From positions 355,033-419,032 of the forward strand of contig NZ_FOFR01000004.1 in assembly GCF_900110955.1 (NCBI RefSeq): 64,000 nucleotides of DNA, read 5' to 3'. The position numbers and the translations under genes are program-made. The stretch's first letter is position 1, and the number at the start of each line of letters is the position of its first letter. This DNA comes from Lentzea xinjiangensis (GTDB taxonomy: Bacteria > Actinomycetota > Actinomycetes > Mycobacteriales > Pseudonocardiaceae). Shown piece by piece: positions 8,921-17,287 of this stretch. Under the pieces are notes generated by a model. The model saw nothing but the letters and a program-made list of their open reading frames with translations, did no database searches and was not told the DNA's origin.

Positions 8921-8972
8921 GGAAAAACCTCCAAGACAGGCAAAATTTCCGCTGTCCGGAGGCTTTCCCATG
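8918..8972 (-). promoter_or_regulatory. hairpin sequestering start codon and Shine-Dalgarno of the 8336-8920 gene
   Basis: In the minus-strand transcript, bases 8972-8958 (CAUGGGAAAGCCUCC) pair along all 15 positions with 8932-8918 (GGAGGUUUUUCCAUG), counting two G-U pairs. An inner helix (GGACAG/CUGUCU) extends it to about 21 bp with a 12-base loop. The distal arm contains the whole GGAGG and the AUG of the downstream gene. It starts 17 bases after the rtcB stop, so it could alternatively act as an rtcB terminator or processing site. Confidence 0.6.
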
Positions 8973-8989
8973 CGCACCAACGGGAAACA

Positions 8990-10168
8990 TCAACCCTTGA
9001 TACAAACCACCTGCTTGAGCTTGGCGACCACCTCGACGAGGTCGGACTGGTTCGCCATCACCGCGTCGATATCCTTGTAGGCGCCCGGAATCTCGTCCAC
9101 CACGCCGGCGTCCTTGCGGCACTCGACCCCACTCGTCTGGGCCGCGAGATCCTGCGCGGTGAACGTCTTGCGGGCCTTGTTGCGCGACATCCTCCGGCCG
9201 GCGCCGTGCGACGCCGACTCGAACGAGTCCGGGTTTCCCAGCCCGCGCACGATGTAGGAGCCGGTTCCCATCGAGCCCGGGATGATGCCCAGCTCACCGC
9301 GTCCGGCGCGGATCGCGCCCTTGCGGGTCACCAGCACGTCCTCGCCGAAGTGGTTCTCCTCGCTGACGTAGTTGTGGTGACAGGAGATCGGCTCCTCGAA
9401 CACGATCTGCGGGAACTCGGCGCGCAGCACGTCGCACACCAGGCGCAGCATGACCGCGCGGTTGCGGCGCGCGTAGTCCTGAGCCCAGTACAGGTCGTGC
9501 CGGTACGCCGCCATTTCCGGCGTGCCCGCGAGGAACACGGCGAGGTCCGGGTCCGGCAGTTCGGCGTTGTGCGCGAGCGTGCGCGCCACCGCGATGTGGT
9601 GCTGCGCCAGCTCGTTGCCGATCCCGCGCGAACCGGAGTGCAGCATCACCCACACCCGCTGGTCGGTGTCGAGGCAGACCTCCAGGAAGTGGTTGCCGCC
9701 GCCGAGCGTGCCCATCTGGTGCATCGCCTTGTCGGCGCGCGCCTTCACGGCGGGCGTCAGGTCGCCGAACCGCTTCCAGAACGACGCCCAGTCGGACGCG
9801 TCCCTCTCGGTGAACGCCGTCGCCTTGTGCTGGGCGAAACCGACGGGAACCACAGCCTCCATGCGGGACCGCAGGCCACGCAGCGTCTCCGGCAGGTCGC
9901 TCGCCGTGAGCGAGGTGCGCACGGCGGCCATGCCGCAGCCGATGTCCACACCGACGGCCGCAGGGGAGACGGCGTCGCGCAGCGCGATCACCGAGCCCAC
10001 CGTGGCACCCTTGCCGTAGTGCACGTCGGGCATGACCGCGATGTGCTTCACGGCCCACGGCAGTGCGGAGATGTTCTGGAGCTGTCGCATGGCGAACTCC
10101 TCGACCTCGTCGGGCCGAGTCCACATGCGGATGTCCACGTTCTGGCCGCGGACGACGGTTGCTGCCAT
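8990..10168 (-). CDS. rtcB: RtcB-family RNA ligase
   Basis: GTP- and Mn-dependent ligase that joins RNA 2',3'-cyclic phosphate or 3'-phosphate ends to 5'-OH ends (RNA repair). 392 residues, the short actinobacterial form. Visible landmarks: MPDVHYGKGATVGS (about 47-60), the metal-site segment GVDIGCGM (about 73-80), GGGNHFLEV, the HSGSRGIGNE loop, HNY in the SCHHNYVSEE segment, and SHGAGRRMSR, which contains the His that takes the GMP. No RtcA or archease gene is nearby. It is the first gene of an apparent unit with the two small genes downstream. Confidence 0.9.
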   Translation of the reverse strand: MAATVVRGQNVDIRMWTRPDEVEEFAMRQLQNISALPWAVKHIAVMPDVHYGKGATVGSVIALRDAVSPAAVGVDIGCGMAAVRTSLTASDLPETLRGLRSRMEAVVPVGFAQHKATAFTERDASDWASFWKRFGDLTPAVKARADKAMHQMGTLGGGNHFLEVCLDTDQRVWVMLHSGSRGIGNELAQHHIAVARTLAHNAELPDPDLAVFLAGTPEMAAYRHDLYWAQDYARRNRAVMLRLVCDVLRAEFPQIVFEEPISCHHNYVSEENHFGEDVLVTRKGAIRAGRGELGIIPGSMGTGSYIVRGLGNPDSFESASHGAGRRMSRNKARKTFTAQDLAAQTSGVECRKDAGVVDEIPGAYKDIDAVMANQSDLVEVVAKLKQVVCIKG

Positions 10169-10178
10169 GCCTTCGAGG

Positions 10179-10862
10179 TTAGGCGGCGTTCCGCTTGATC
10201 CACAAAGGAGTTTCCGCAGAGCTGTCCGCGCCCACGAACTCCCACGTGCCCTTGCGGATCTTGGCTTTGCTCATGTCACCGCCGATGTTCGTGACGAACG
10301 CCCGCACGGCCGGCAGGTCGTCGACGCCCGCGATCAGGATCGCCGTGTCGTGCAACGTCACGCTGCCGCCGCCGAGCTTCTCGCGCGCGACCGCGTCGTT
10401 GAGCAGGCCTTCGCGGACCTGCCGCGCGGTGAGGCCCCCGACCTCGACCCGGACGGCGTCGACCTCGGGTGAGGTCGCGGGCAGGGAGCGGAACGTCAGC
10501 ACCGCCTCCTGCCGGAACCGCTCGCTGATCGCCGAAGCGGCGCGCCGCAGGCTCCCCTCGTCCAGCGTGACGTCGAACTTGCGAGACCGTTCGAACGTCG
10601 TCTGCTGCAGCTCGCTCGACCAGAACACGCCGTCGAGCAGCGTGGACCGGGCGGTGTGCCCGCCGTGGGCGAGCACGATGCCGCGGACCTCGTGGTCGAA
10701 CCGCACCAGTCTGTCCCGCAGCCGCGGGTCATCGGGATCGGTGATGATCGCCGTGTTGTTCGTCGCGAAGATCTCCGGGTGCGGCAGCGGTGCACCCGCC
10801 GCCGTACCCGTGGAGACCGCGAACGCCAGTACCGACGTGACTGCCACCAGAAGCTTTCGCAT
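10179..10862 (-). CDS. secreted protein of unknown function
   Basis: 227 residues from the ATG at 10862, with a clear Sec signal peptide (about 1-26, LLVAVTSVLAFAV core, AAG-A cleavage region). The mature part has no Cys and no repeated domain; it carries LVRFDHEVRGIVLAHGGHTARS and an alternating charged/hydrophobic pattern. I do not recognise a family. It is co-oriented with rtcB, its stop lying 10 bases before the rtcB start, so the order on the minus strand is this gene then rtcB. Confidence 0.6.
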   Translation of the reverse strand: MRKLLVAVTSVLAFAVSTGTAAGAPLPHPEIFATNNTAIITDPDDPRLRDRLVRFDHEVRGIVLAHGGHTARSTLLDGVFWSSELQQTTFERSRKFDVTLDEGSLRRAASAISERFRQEAVLTFRSLPATSPEVDAVRVEVGGLTARQVREGLLNDAVAREKLGGGSVTLHDTAILIAGVDDLPAVRAFVTNIGGDMSKAKIRKGTWEFVGADSSAETPLWIKRNAA

Positions 10863-10908
10863 GGGCCACAACGTATTGGTCCGGCGCGCCGCGCACACCC
10901 CGTTCCAC

Positions 10909-11709
10909 TCAGCGGGCGACCGCGCGCTTGTACTGGTAGTTGGCCAGCGGCACGAAGATCAGCAGGAAGACCACCACCCAGCCGAGCGAGGCGAGCACCG
11001 GGTGCTGCAACGGCCAGACGTCCGGCGGCGTCTGCAGGGGAGAGGTGTTGCCGAACAGCTCGCGGGCGGCCAGCGTGACGGCCGAGACCGGGTTCCACTC
11101 GGCGATGTGGCGCAGCACCGGGGGCAGCCTGTCCGACTGCACGAAGGTGTTCGCGATGTAGGTGATCGGGAAGATGAAGATGAAGCTCGCGTTGTTGAAC
11201 ACCTCGGGGCTGCGCACCAGCAGTCCGATCCACGCCATCGCCCACGAGAACGCGTAGGCGAAGAGCAGCAGCAACGCGACCCCCGCGAGCGCCTCCAGCG
11301 GCGAGGAGTGGATGCGCCAGCCGACGATCAGGCCGGTGATCATCATGATGACGATGACCAGCGCGTTGTTGACGAGATCGGACGTCGTGCGGCCGACGAG
11401 GACCGCCGAGCGCGCCATCGGCAGCGAGCGGAACCGGTCGATGATGCCCTTGGTCATGTCCTCGGCCAGCCCGCTGCCGGTGATGGTGGCGCCGAACAGC
11501 ACCGTCTGGGCGAAGATGCCGGCCATCAGGAACTCGCGGTAGTCCATGCCGGGGATCTCGATCGAGCCGCCGAAGACGTAGGCGAACAACAGCACGAACA
11601 TGATCGGCGCGGCCGTGGAGAACACCAGCAGGTCCGGCACCCGCTTGATCTTGATCAGGTTGCGCTTGGCGACGACCGCGCCGTCGGCGAGCGCTTGCAG
11701 CAGCTTCAC
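10909..11709 (-). CDS. ABC-2 type exporter permease (DrrB-like)
   Basis: 266-residue integral membrane protein with six predicted transmembrane helices and the ABC-2 signature region (KGIIDRFRSLPMARSAVLVGR, about 91-111). It starts with GTG at 11709, whose GTGA overlaps the stop of the ATPase gene, so the pair is translationally coupled. DrrAB-type pairs export hydrophobic drugs or lipids; no biosynthetic cluster adjoins, so a resistance or self-protection role is only inference. Confidence 0.85.
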   Translation of the reverse strand: MKLLQALADGAVVAKRNLIKIKRVPDLLVFSTAAPIMFVLLFAYVFGGSIEIPGMDYREFLMAGIFAQTVLFGATITGSGLAEDMTKGIIDRFRSLPMARSAVLVGRTTSDLVNNALVIVIMMITGLIVGWRIHSSPLEALAGVALLLLFAYAFSWAMAWIGLLVRSPEVFNNASFIFIFPITYIANTFVQSDRLPPVLRHIAEWNPVSAVTLAARELFGNTSPLQTPPDVWPLQHPVLASLGWVVVFLLIFVPLANYQYKRAVAR

Positions 11710-12674
11710 TTCTCCTGCTCCTCCGCTGAGTCGCTGTCCGGGTGGTGGCCGGTCAGGGTCAGGAACACGTCGTCGAGCGTCGGCCTGCGCAACCCGATGT
11801 CGAGCACCTTCACCGACTCGGCGTCCAAGCGCCGGATCGCCTCCATCAGCACCGCGGACCCGCCCGCGACCGGCACGGTCAGGTGGTGCTGGCGCTCGTC
11901 GGCCTCCACCGGGCCGACGGCGAGACCGCCGAGAGCGGTCCTGGCGGTGCCCAGCTCCGCCGCCGTGGCGACGGAGAGCTCGAGCCGTTCGCCGCCGACC
12001 TGGTCCTTGAGCTGGTCGGCCGTGCCCTCGGCGATCACCCGGCCCTGGTCGATCACGGCGATCTGGTCGGCGAGGCGGTCGGCCTCCTCCAGGTACTGGG
12101 TGGTGAGCAGCAACGTCGTGCCGCCCTTGACGAGCTCCTCGATGACGTCCCACATGCCCAGCCGGGACCGCGGGTCGAGCCCCGTCGTCGGTTCGTCCAG
12201 GAACAGGACGCTCGGTTTCGCGACGAGCGCGCCCGCGAGGTCGAGCCTCCTGCGCATACCACCGGAGTAGCCCTTCACGGGACGGTCGGCGGCGTCGGAG
12301 AGGTCGAACCGCTCGAGCAGCTCGCGGGCCCGGTCCCGGCTCCTGGCGCGGCCCAAGTGGTAGAGGCGGCCGACCATGTCGAGGTTCTCGAACCCGGTGA
12401 GGTTGTCGTCGACCGCGGCGTACTGGCCGGAGAGGCCGATGTTCCTGCGCAGCTCGTCGGCTTGCCCGCGGACGTCGAGCCCGGCGACCCGCGCGGACCC
12501 CTCGTCGGCCTCGAGCAGGGTGGTGAACACCCGCACCGCCGTCGTCTTGCCGGCGCCGTTGGGCCCGAGCAGCCCCATGATGGTGCCTTCGGGCACCTTG
12601 AGGTCCAGGCCGTTGAGCGCGACGACCGACCCGTAGCGTTTGACCAGGCCTTCGGCCACGATCGCGTCTGTCAT
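11706..12674 (-). CDS. ABC exporter ATP-binding protein (DrrA-like)
   Basis: 322 residues. The ATPase domain shows Walker A GPNGAGKTT (about 37-45), Q-loop GQYAAVDDNLTG, signature YSGGMRRRLDLA (about 138-149), Walker B VLFLDEPTTGLD (about 157-168) and the switch region. The C-terminal ~90 residues form the extra domain typical of DrrA drug-resistance ATPases, ending in GLRRPTLDDVFLTLTG. The ATG at 12674 has no strong upstream SD but fits the family N-terminus. It is divergent from the monooxygenase gene; the 94-base gap should contain both promoters. Confidence 0.9.
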   Translation of the reverse strand: MTDAIVAEGLVKRYGSVVALNGLDLKVPEGTIMGLLGPNGAGKTTAVRVFTTLLEADEGSARVAGLDVRGQADELRRNIGLSGQYAAVDDNLTGFENLDMVGRLYHLGRARSRDRARELLERFDLSDAADRPVKGYSGGMRRRLDLAGALVAKPSVLFLDEPTTGLDPRSRLGMWDVIEELVKGGTTLLLTTQYLEEADRLADQIAVIDQGRVIAEGTADQLKDQVGGERLELSVATAAELGTARTALGGLAVGPVEADERQHHLTVPVAGGSAVLMEAIRRLDAESVKVLDIGLRRPTLDDVFLTLTGHHPDSDSAEEQEK

Positions 12675-12768
12675 ACGGGAATCATGGCGGGCCGGTCCGA
12701 CAATTTCGTCCGATTTCCCCCATGTCCGGGTGATTGACAGCGACAGCGAACGTGAAAATACTTCGGCC

Positions 12769-14088
12769 ATGGATCGCGTGTGCGTCATCGGGGCCGGTTC
12801 CTCGGGCATCGCCGCATGTCAGGTGCTCAACGCCCGCGGCATCGACTTCGACTGCTTCGAGACGGGCTCGGAGATCGGCGGCAACTGGCGCTACCTCAAC
12901 GACAACGGCATGTCGTCGGCCTACCGGTCGCTCCACATCAACACCTCGCGGCAGATGATGGAGTACAAGTCCTTCCCGATGCCCTCGCACCTGCCGGCCT
13001 ACCCGTCGCACTTCCAGATCGCCGAGTACTTCGACGACTTCGTGAAGCACTTCGGGTTCCACGACCGCATCAGGTTCCGGACCGAGGTCACCTCGGTCTC
13101 GGTCGCGGCCGGTGGTTATTCGGTCACGACCCGCAATCGCGACACCGGCGAGGAAATGTCGGGCACTTATCGCTCGGTGATCGTCGCGAATGGCCACCAC
13201 TGGTCGCCGCGGATGCCCGAGCCCGCCTTCCCCGGTTCATTCGACGGCGAGGTCCTGCACGCGCACTTTTACAAGACACCCGAACGTTTCGCCGACAAGA
13301 AGGTGCTGGTTCTCGGCATCGGGAATTCGGCGTGCGACATCGCGGTCGAGTCGTCGCGGGTCTCCGCGCGGACGTTCCTGGCGATGCGCCGCGGCGCGCA
13401 CATCATGCCCAAGTACCTGTTCGGGATGCCGACCGATCACCTGACGACCTCCCCGCTCGCCCGGTTCGCGCCCTCGTGGCTGCAGGCGTTGTCCCTGCGG
13501 CTCATGCTGCGGCTGGCGCGCGGCAAGCTCTCCGACTACGGGTTGCCCGAGCCCTCGCACGGCATCCTCGCCGCGCATCCGACCGTGTCCGACGACCTGC
13601 TGACGCGGCTCGGACACGGCGACATCACGGTGAAGCCCAACCTCGAGCGGCTGGACGGCTCCGGGGTCGTGTTCGCGGACGGCAGCCGCGAGGACGTCGA
13701 CGTCATCGTCTACTGCACCGGGTACAAGATCGAGTTCCCGTTCCTGGACCCCGCCGAGTTCCCGGCCGTGTCGTCCGCGGACAACGAGGTGGCGCTGTAC
13801 CGCCGGGTCGTGGACCCGGCGCACCCCGGCCTCTACTTCCTCGGCCTGATCCAGCCGCTCGGGGCGATCATGCCGCTCGCCGAGGCGCAGGCCGAGTGGA
13901 TCGCCGACCTCGTGTCCGGCCGGGCGGCGCTGCCACCGGTGCCGGAGATGGCGGCGGAGATCGCCGCCTACCGGAAGTCGCTGCGCAGCCGGTACGTGAA
14001 GTCGAAGCGACACACGGTGGAGGTCGACTTCCTCGGCTACCAGCGCGAGCTGCTGGAGGAACGACGGGCTGGCGCCACACGCGTCTGA
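12769..14088 (+). CDS. flavin-containing monooxygenase
   Basis: 439-residue class B flavoprotein monooxygenase using FAD and NADPH. FAD-binding GAGSSG near residues 7-12; the FMO-type motif reads FPGSFDGEVLHAHFY (compare F-x-G-x3-H-x3-F/Y) near 154-168; NADPH-binding GIGNSACD near 182-189; ATG at 12769 gives the usual N-terminus. Family members oxygenate soft N or S atoms or, in Baeyer-Villiger relatives, ketones; the substrate is not apparent. A palindromic repeat follows 6 bases after the stop. Confidence 0.87.
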   Translation: MDRVCVIGAGSSGIAACQVLNARGIDFDCFETGSEIGGNWRYLNDNGMSSAYRSLHINTSRQMMEYKSFPMPSHLPAYPSHFQIAEYFDDFVKHFGFHDRIRFRTEVTSVSVAAGGYSVTTRNRDTGEEMSGTYRSVIVANGHHWSPRMPEPAFPGSFDGEVLHAHFYKTPERFADKKVLVLGIGNSACDIAVESSRVSARTFLAMRRGAHIMPKYLFGMPTDHLTTSPLARFAPSWLQALSLRLMLRLARGKLSDYGLPEPSHGILAAHPTVSDDLLTRLGHGDITVKPNLERLDGSGVVFADGSREDVDVIVYCTGYKIEFPFLDPAEFPAVSSADNEVALYRRVVDPAHPGLYFLGLIQPLGAIMPLAEAQAEWIADLVSGRAALPPVPEMAAEIAAYRKSLRSRYVKSKRHTVEVDFLGYQRELLEERRAGATRV

Positions 14089-14094
14089 CCTGCA

Positions 14095-14144
14095 CCCTTG
14101 CAACGAGTGTTTTGCCGACGACGGCAAACGAACTATTGCAAGGG
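14095..14144. repeat. 50-nt palindromic intergenic repeat, copy A
   Basis: Perfect 9-bp outer arms CCCTTGCAA / TTGCAAGGG enclose an inner 7-bp stem TTTGCCG / CGGCAAA with loop ACGA. Total length and base pattern match copies at 24533, 32088 and 32584 (GC-GGACGA core, TTGCAA ends). It starts 6 bases after the monooxygenase stop, in a position where it could end transcription. Confidence 0.75.
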
Positions 14145-14201
14145 TAGAGGGGCGGGTGGTGAACGGGCGTGTGGCGGGGGCGAGCTGGGTACGTTCGGGG
14201 C

Positions 14202-14747
14202 GTGTCGTCGAGTGCTCAGGTGATCGTTCTCAACGGTGGTTCCAGCTCCGGCAAGTCGGGGATCGCGCGGTGCCTGCAGGCGGTGCTGCCCGAGGCTTGG
14301 CTGGCGGTCGGCGTCGACATGCTGATCGACGCGATGCCCGCGCGGTTGCAGCTCGGTGACGAGGGGATCGAGTTCGCGCAGGACGGCGAGGTCACCGTCG
14401 GAGCCGAGTTCCGGGTGCTCGAGGACGCGTGGATGGCAGGGGTCGCCGCGATGGCGCGCGCCGGGGCGCGGGTGGTCGTGGACGACGTGTTCCTCGGCGG
14501 CGTCGAGTCGCGGCAGCGGTGGGAGAAGGTCCTCGACGGGCTGAACGTGCTGTGGGTCGGCGTGCGCTGCGACGCCGCCGTCGCCGCGGGCCGGGAGCTC
14601 GCCCGCGGCGACCGGGTGTCCGGCATGGCCGAGGCACAGGCCGACCTGGTGCACCGCGGCATGACCTACGACGTCGAGGTCGACACCGCCGAGGCCGAGG
14701 CGATCGAGTGCGCGAGGGTCATCGCCGGGAAGGTCGGGAGCGCCTAG
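14202..14747 (+). CDS. chloramphenicol phosphotransferase-like kinase
   Basis: 181-residue P-loop kinase from a GTG at 14202. The Walker A loop [13 protein letters not shown] (about 9-21) and a GVD segment at about 36 resemble chloramphenicol 3-O-phosphotransferase (CPT), and [10 protein letters not shown] (about 85-94) fits the second conserved site. Family members phosphorylate chloramphenicol or unknown hydroxylated metabolites; calling it a resistance gene would be inference. Its last 4 bases overlap the end of the convergent radical SAM gene. Confidence 0.78.
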   Translation: MSSSAQVIVLNGGSSSGKSGIARCLQAVLPEAWLAVGVDMLIDAMPARLQLGDEGIEFAQDGEVTVGAEFRVLEDAWMAGVAAMARAGARVVVDDVFLGGVESRQRWEKVLDGLNVLWVGVRCDAAVAAGRELARGDRVSGMAEAQADLVHRGMTYDVEVDTAEAEAIECARVIAGKVGSA

Positions 14748-15544
14748 GGGCGCGGCGGGTCGTTCGGGGCGCAGGAGCCGCCGCCCTGCGGCCAGCAGGA
14801 CGGGCCCACCGCGACCGGCGGCGCGGTGTTCCTCGACAGGATCGTCGCGAGGTCCGCGTCCAGGATGCTCCCCAGCGGGATGTGGCGGGCGAACACGCAC
14901 GGCCAGACCTCGCCGGACGAGGAGATGGCGACGGCGCCCTGGCCGCACCGGCCGCACAGCTGGTCAGAGGCCGGTGAAGCGTTTGCGCCACGGCCGATGC
15001 CGCGGACGCGGTCGACGCCCACGGTGGTGACGCCGAGCTTCGACAACTCGGCCTTGGCGGCCTGGGTGCGTTGCCGGCCGGGGCCGCGGACGTCGATCAC
15101 GCCGGCGCGCAGCGGGATGCCGCGGCCGACTGCCTCGGCGATGTTGGCACGGGTGCGCGCGTGGCTGCCCCGCCGGCGGGTGACCGCCTCGTGTTGGGCG
15201 GCGGTGTCGGAGTAGTAGCTCGTGGCCAGGCGCACACCGGGGCGGGAGAAGCAGTCCCACAGGCGAGGGCCGACGTGCACGAGGTTGCTGAACACCTCCA
15301 CCTCGAAGCCGGCGGCCAGCGCCCGGTCGACGAGTTCGGGCAGGTCCGGGTGCAACGTCGGTTCGCCGCCGATGAACTGCACCGAACGCGCCCCGAGCCC
15401 GGCGAGCTCGCCGATCACCCGGAGCCAGTCCTGCGTGCTCAGCACACCCTCGTCGCCGCCCGGTCCCGAGTCCGCGTAGCAGTGCGTGCAGCTCAGCTGA
15501 CATTTCCCCGTTATCTCAAGCCATGCGAAACGCAGGTCGGTCAT
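14744..15544 (-). CDS. radical SAM protein with short SPASM-like C-terminus
   Basis: 266 residues. The N-terminal [4Fe-4S]/SAM motif is CQLSCTHC (about 14-21), followed by [10 protein letters not shown]. The C-terminal part has a second Cys group ([20 protein letters not shown], about 209-228), like a truncated SPASM domain with room for an auxiliary cluster. Such proteins usually modify a ribosomally made peptide, but no obvious precursor gene is next to it. The ATG at 15544 has GGGGA upstream; the same frame is open for about 50 more codons upstream (starting MSSLRHQ...), which I judge leader, not protein. Confidence 0.8.
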   Translation of the reverse strand: MTDLRFAWLEITGKCQLSCTHCYADSGPGGDEGVLSTQDWLRVIGELAGLGARSVQFIGGEPTLHPDLPELVDRALAAGFEVEVFSNLVHVGPRLWDCFSRPGVRLATSYYSDTAAQHEAVTRRRGSHARTRANIAEAVGRGIPLRAGVIDVRGPGRQRTQAAKAELSKLGVTTVGVDRVRGIGRGANASPASDQLCGRCGQGAVAISSSGEVWPCVFARHIPLGSILDADLATILSRNTAPPVAVGPSCWPQGGGSCAPNDPPRP

Positions 15545-15738
15545 ACCTCGCTCCCCTGGACGTCGCCTTGCGTCCATCTTGCCCTGGAAAGCCGAGAAGG
15601 GAGCTGTCGAATTGAATCGAACGGCGCTCTGATGTCGGAGCGATGACATGTTCCGCGCGATTGCCGAGGTCATCCGGCCCGATTGGTGCCGATCGACGAA
15701 CAATTCATCTCAATAGGCGTGGCCGGGTCGGGGCAACG

Positions 15739-15769
15739 AAAAACGGGGCCGCCGGTGCCGGCGACCCCG
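15739..15769 (-). terminator. intrinsic terminator of the aldehyde dehydrogenase gene
   Basis: On the minus strand a stem CGGGG-T-CGCCGG / CCGGCG-G-CCCCG with a two-base loop and one mismatch is followed directly by TTTTT. It lies 15 bases after the stop of the dehydrogenase at 15785. Confidence 0.8.
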
Positions 15770-15784
15770 CTCATCCGGAAGTGC

Positions 15785-17287
15785 TCAGTGCACGCCGAGA
15801 ACTCCGTCGACCCGGCGGGGAATCCCGAGCGGGTTCGCGTCCTGCAGCTCGGCCGGCAGCAGCGCGTCCGGCCACGACTGGTACGTCACCGGGGCGATCC
15901 ACCGGCGGATCGACGTGGCGCCCACCGACGTGTGCAGCGGGTTCGTCGTCGCGGGCCACGGGCCACCGTGGTGCTGGCCCCACGCCACGGCCACCCCGGT
16001 CGGCCAGGCGTTGAAGATCAACCGGCCGGCTACGTGTCGCAGGACCTCCGCGATCTCACCGGCCTCCGCGTGGTCCGACTCGGCGGCGTGCACGGTGCCG
16101 GTGAGCGTTCCCGGCAGTTTCGCGAGCACCGGGTGCAGCTGCGCCGGCGACGAGTACGTGACGACCAGTGCGGCCGGGCCGAAGTGCTCTTCGGTCAGCT
16201 TCTCGAGGTTGTCCTCGAACACCTCCACCGGAACGCTGAACAGCCTCGGCGACACCGCCCACGCCTCGTCCGGGCGCGTGCCCGTGGACACCACGCTCAC
16301 CAGGTCCGACGCGGCCAGGGCATCCGTGGACGCCGTGTAGGAGTCGCACATCCGCTCGTTGAGCATCGCGCCACCGGTGGTCGCCGCGACGGCCTCACCC
16401 AGCGCGGGCACCAGCGAAGCGGGCGCGAACACCAGGCCGGGATTCGTGCAGAACTGCCCGACACCCATCGTCAGCGACTGCGCGAACCCGGCCGCGATGT
16501 CCGGCGTCGCCGCGCCGGGCAGGATCACCGTCGGGTTCACGCTGCCCAGCTCGCCGTAGAACGGGATCGGGTCCGGCCGGCTCTGCGCCAGGTCGAACAG
16601 CGCCCGCCCGCCGGAGGTCGATCCGGTGAAGCCCACCGCGCGGACCGCCGGGTGCCGCACCAGCGCCACACCGGCCTCGGTGCCGTGCACGATGCCGAAC
16701 ACGCCCTCGGGCGCACCGGCGTCGCGAAGGGCGTCGACGACGATCCGCGCGGTCTCGCGCGACGTCGACGGGTGGGCCGAATGTGCCTTCACCACAACGG
16801 AACAGCCGGACGCCAGCGCGGACGCCGTGTCGCCGCCGGCCACCGAGAACGCGAACGGGAAGTTCGACGCGGAGAACACCGCGACCGTCCCGAGTGGACG
16901 GAGGATCCGCCGCAGCACCGGTCGCGGCGGGATGATGTCCGGGTTCGCCGAGTCCAGGGTGGCCTCGACGTAGCTGCCCTCGCGCAGCACTTCCGCGAAC
17001 AGCCGCAGCTGGTTCGTCGTCCGCTTCAGCTCGGTGGTCAGCCGCGCCTCGCCCAGCGCCGTCTCGCTGTCCGCCGTGGACACCAGCAACGACGATTCGG
17101 CGTCCAGCGCGTCCGCGACCTGCTCCAGCACCACGGCGCGGTCCGCCGCCGGAACGACCGACCACGCCCGGAACGCGACCGCCGCGGCCGACGCGATCCG
17201 GTCCACCTCGGTGTCGGGGGTCTTCGCAACCGGTTCGCCGAACGGCTCACCGGTGCGCGGGTTGTATCCCTGCACGACGTGGCTCAA
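15785..17287 (-). CDS. alpha-ketoglutarate semialdehyde dehydrogenase
   Basis: 500-residue NAD(P)-dependent aldehyde dehydrogenase of the KGSADH subgroup. Landmarks: the substrate-anchoring SASNFPFAF (about 140-148), VVKAHSAHP, FTGSTSGGRALFDLA (about 220-234), the Glu-containing ELGSVNPTVILP, and the catalytic Cys in GVGQFCTNPG (about 278). It would oxidise 2-oxoglutarate semialdehyde to 2-oxoglutarate, the last step of the glucarate route encoded around it. I chose the TTG at 17287: it has AAGGAGG upstream and overlaps the uronate dehydrogenase stop as TTGA. Confidence 0.85.
   Translation of the reverse strand: MSHVVQGYNPRTGEPFGEPVAKTPDTEVDRIASAAAVAFRAWSVVPAADRAVVLEQVADALDAESSLLVSTADSETALGEARLTTELKRTTNQLRLFAEVLREGSYVEATLDSANPDIIPPRPVLRRILRPLGTVAVFSASNFPFAFSVAGGDTASALASGCSVVVKAHSAHPSTSRETARIVVDALRDAGAPEGVFGIVHGTEAGVALVRHPAVRAVGFTGSTSGGRALFDLAQSRPDPIPFYGELGSVNPTVILPGAATPDIAAGFAQSLTMGVGQFCTNPGLVFAPASLVPALGEAVAATTGGAMLNERMCDSYTASTDALAASDLVSVVSTGTRPDEAWAVSPRLFSVPVEVFEDNLEKLTEEHFGPAALVVTYSSPAQLHPVLAKLPGTLTGTVHAAESDHAEAGEIAEVLRHVAGRLIFNAWPTGVAVAWGQHHGGPWPATTNPLHTSVGATSIRRWIAPVTYQSWPDALLPAELQDANPLGIPRRVDGVLGVH

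Noticed and set aside
15545..15703. Longer N-terminus of the radical SAM protein (about 50 extra residues)
   Set aside because: The ATG at 15544 has a good SD and fits the family start; the extension is Arg-rich and lacks a start signal, so I annotate only the shorter form but keep it as a question.
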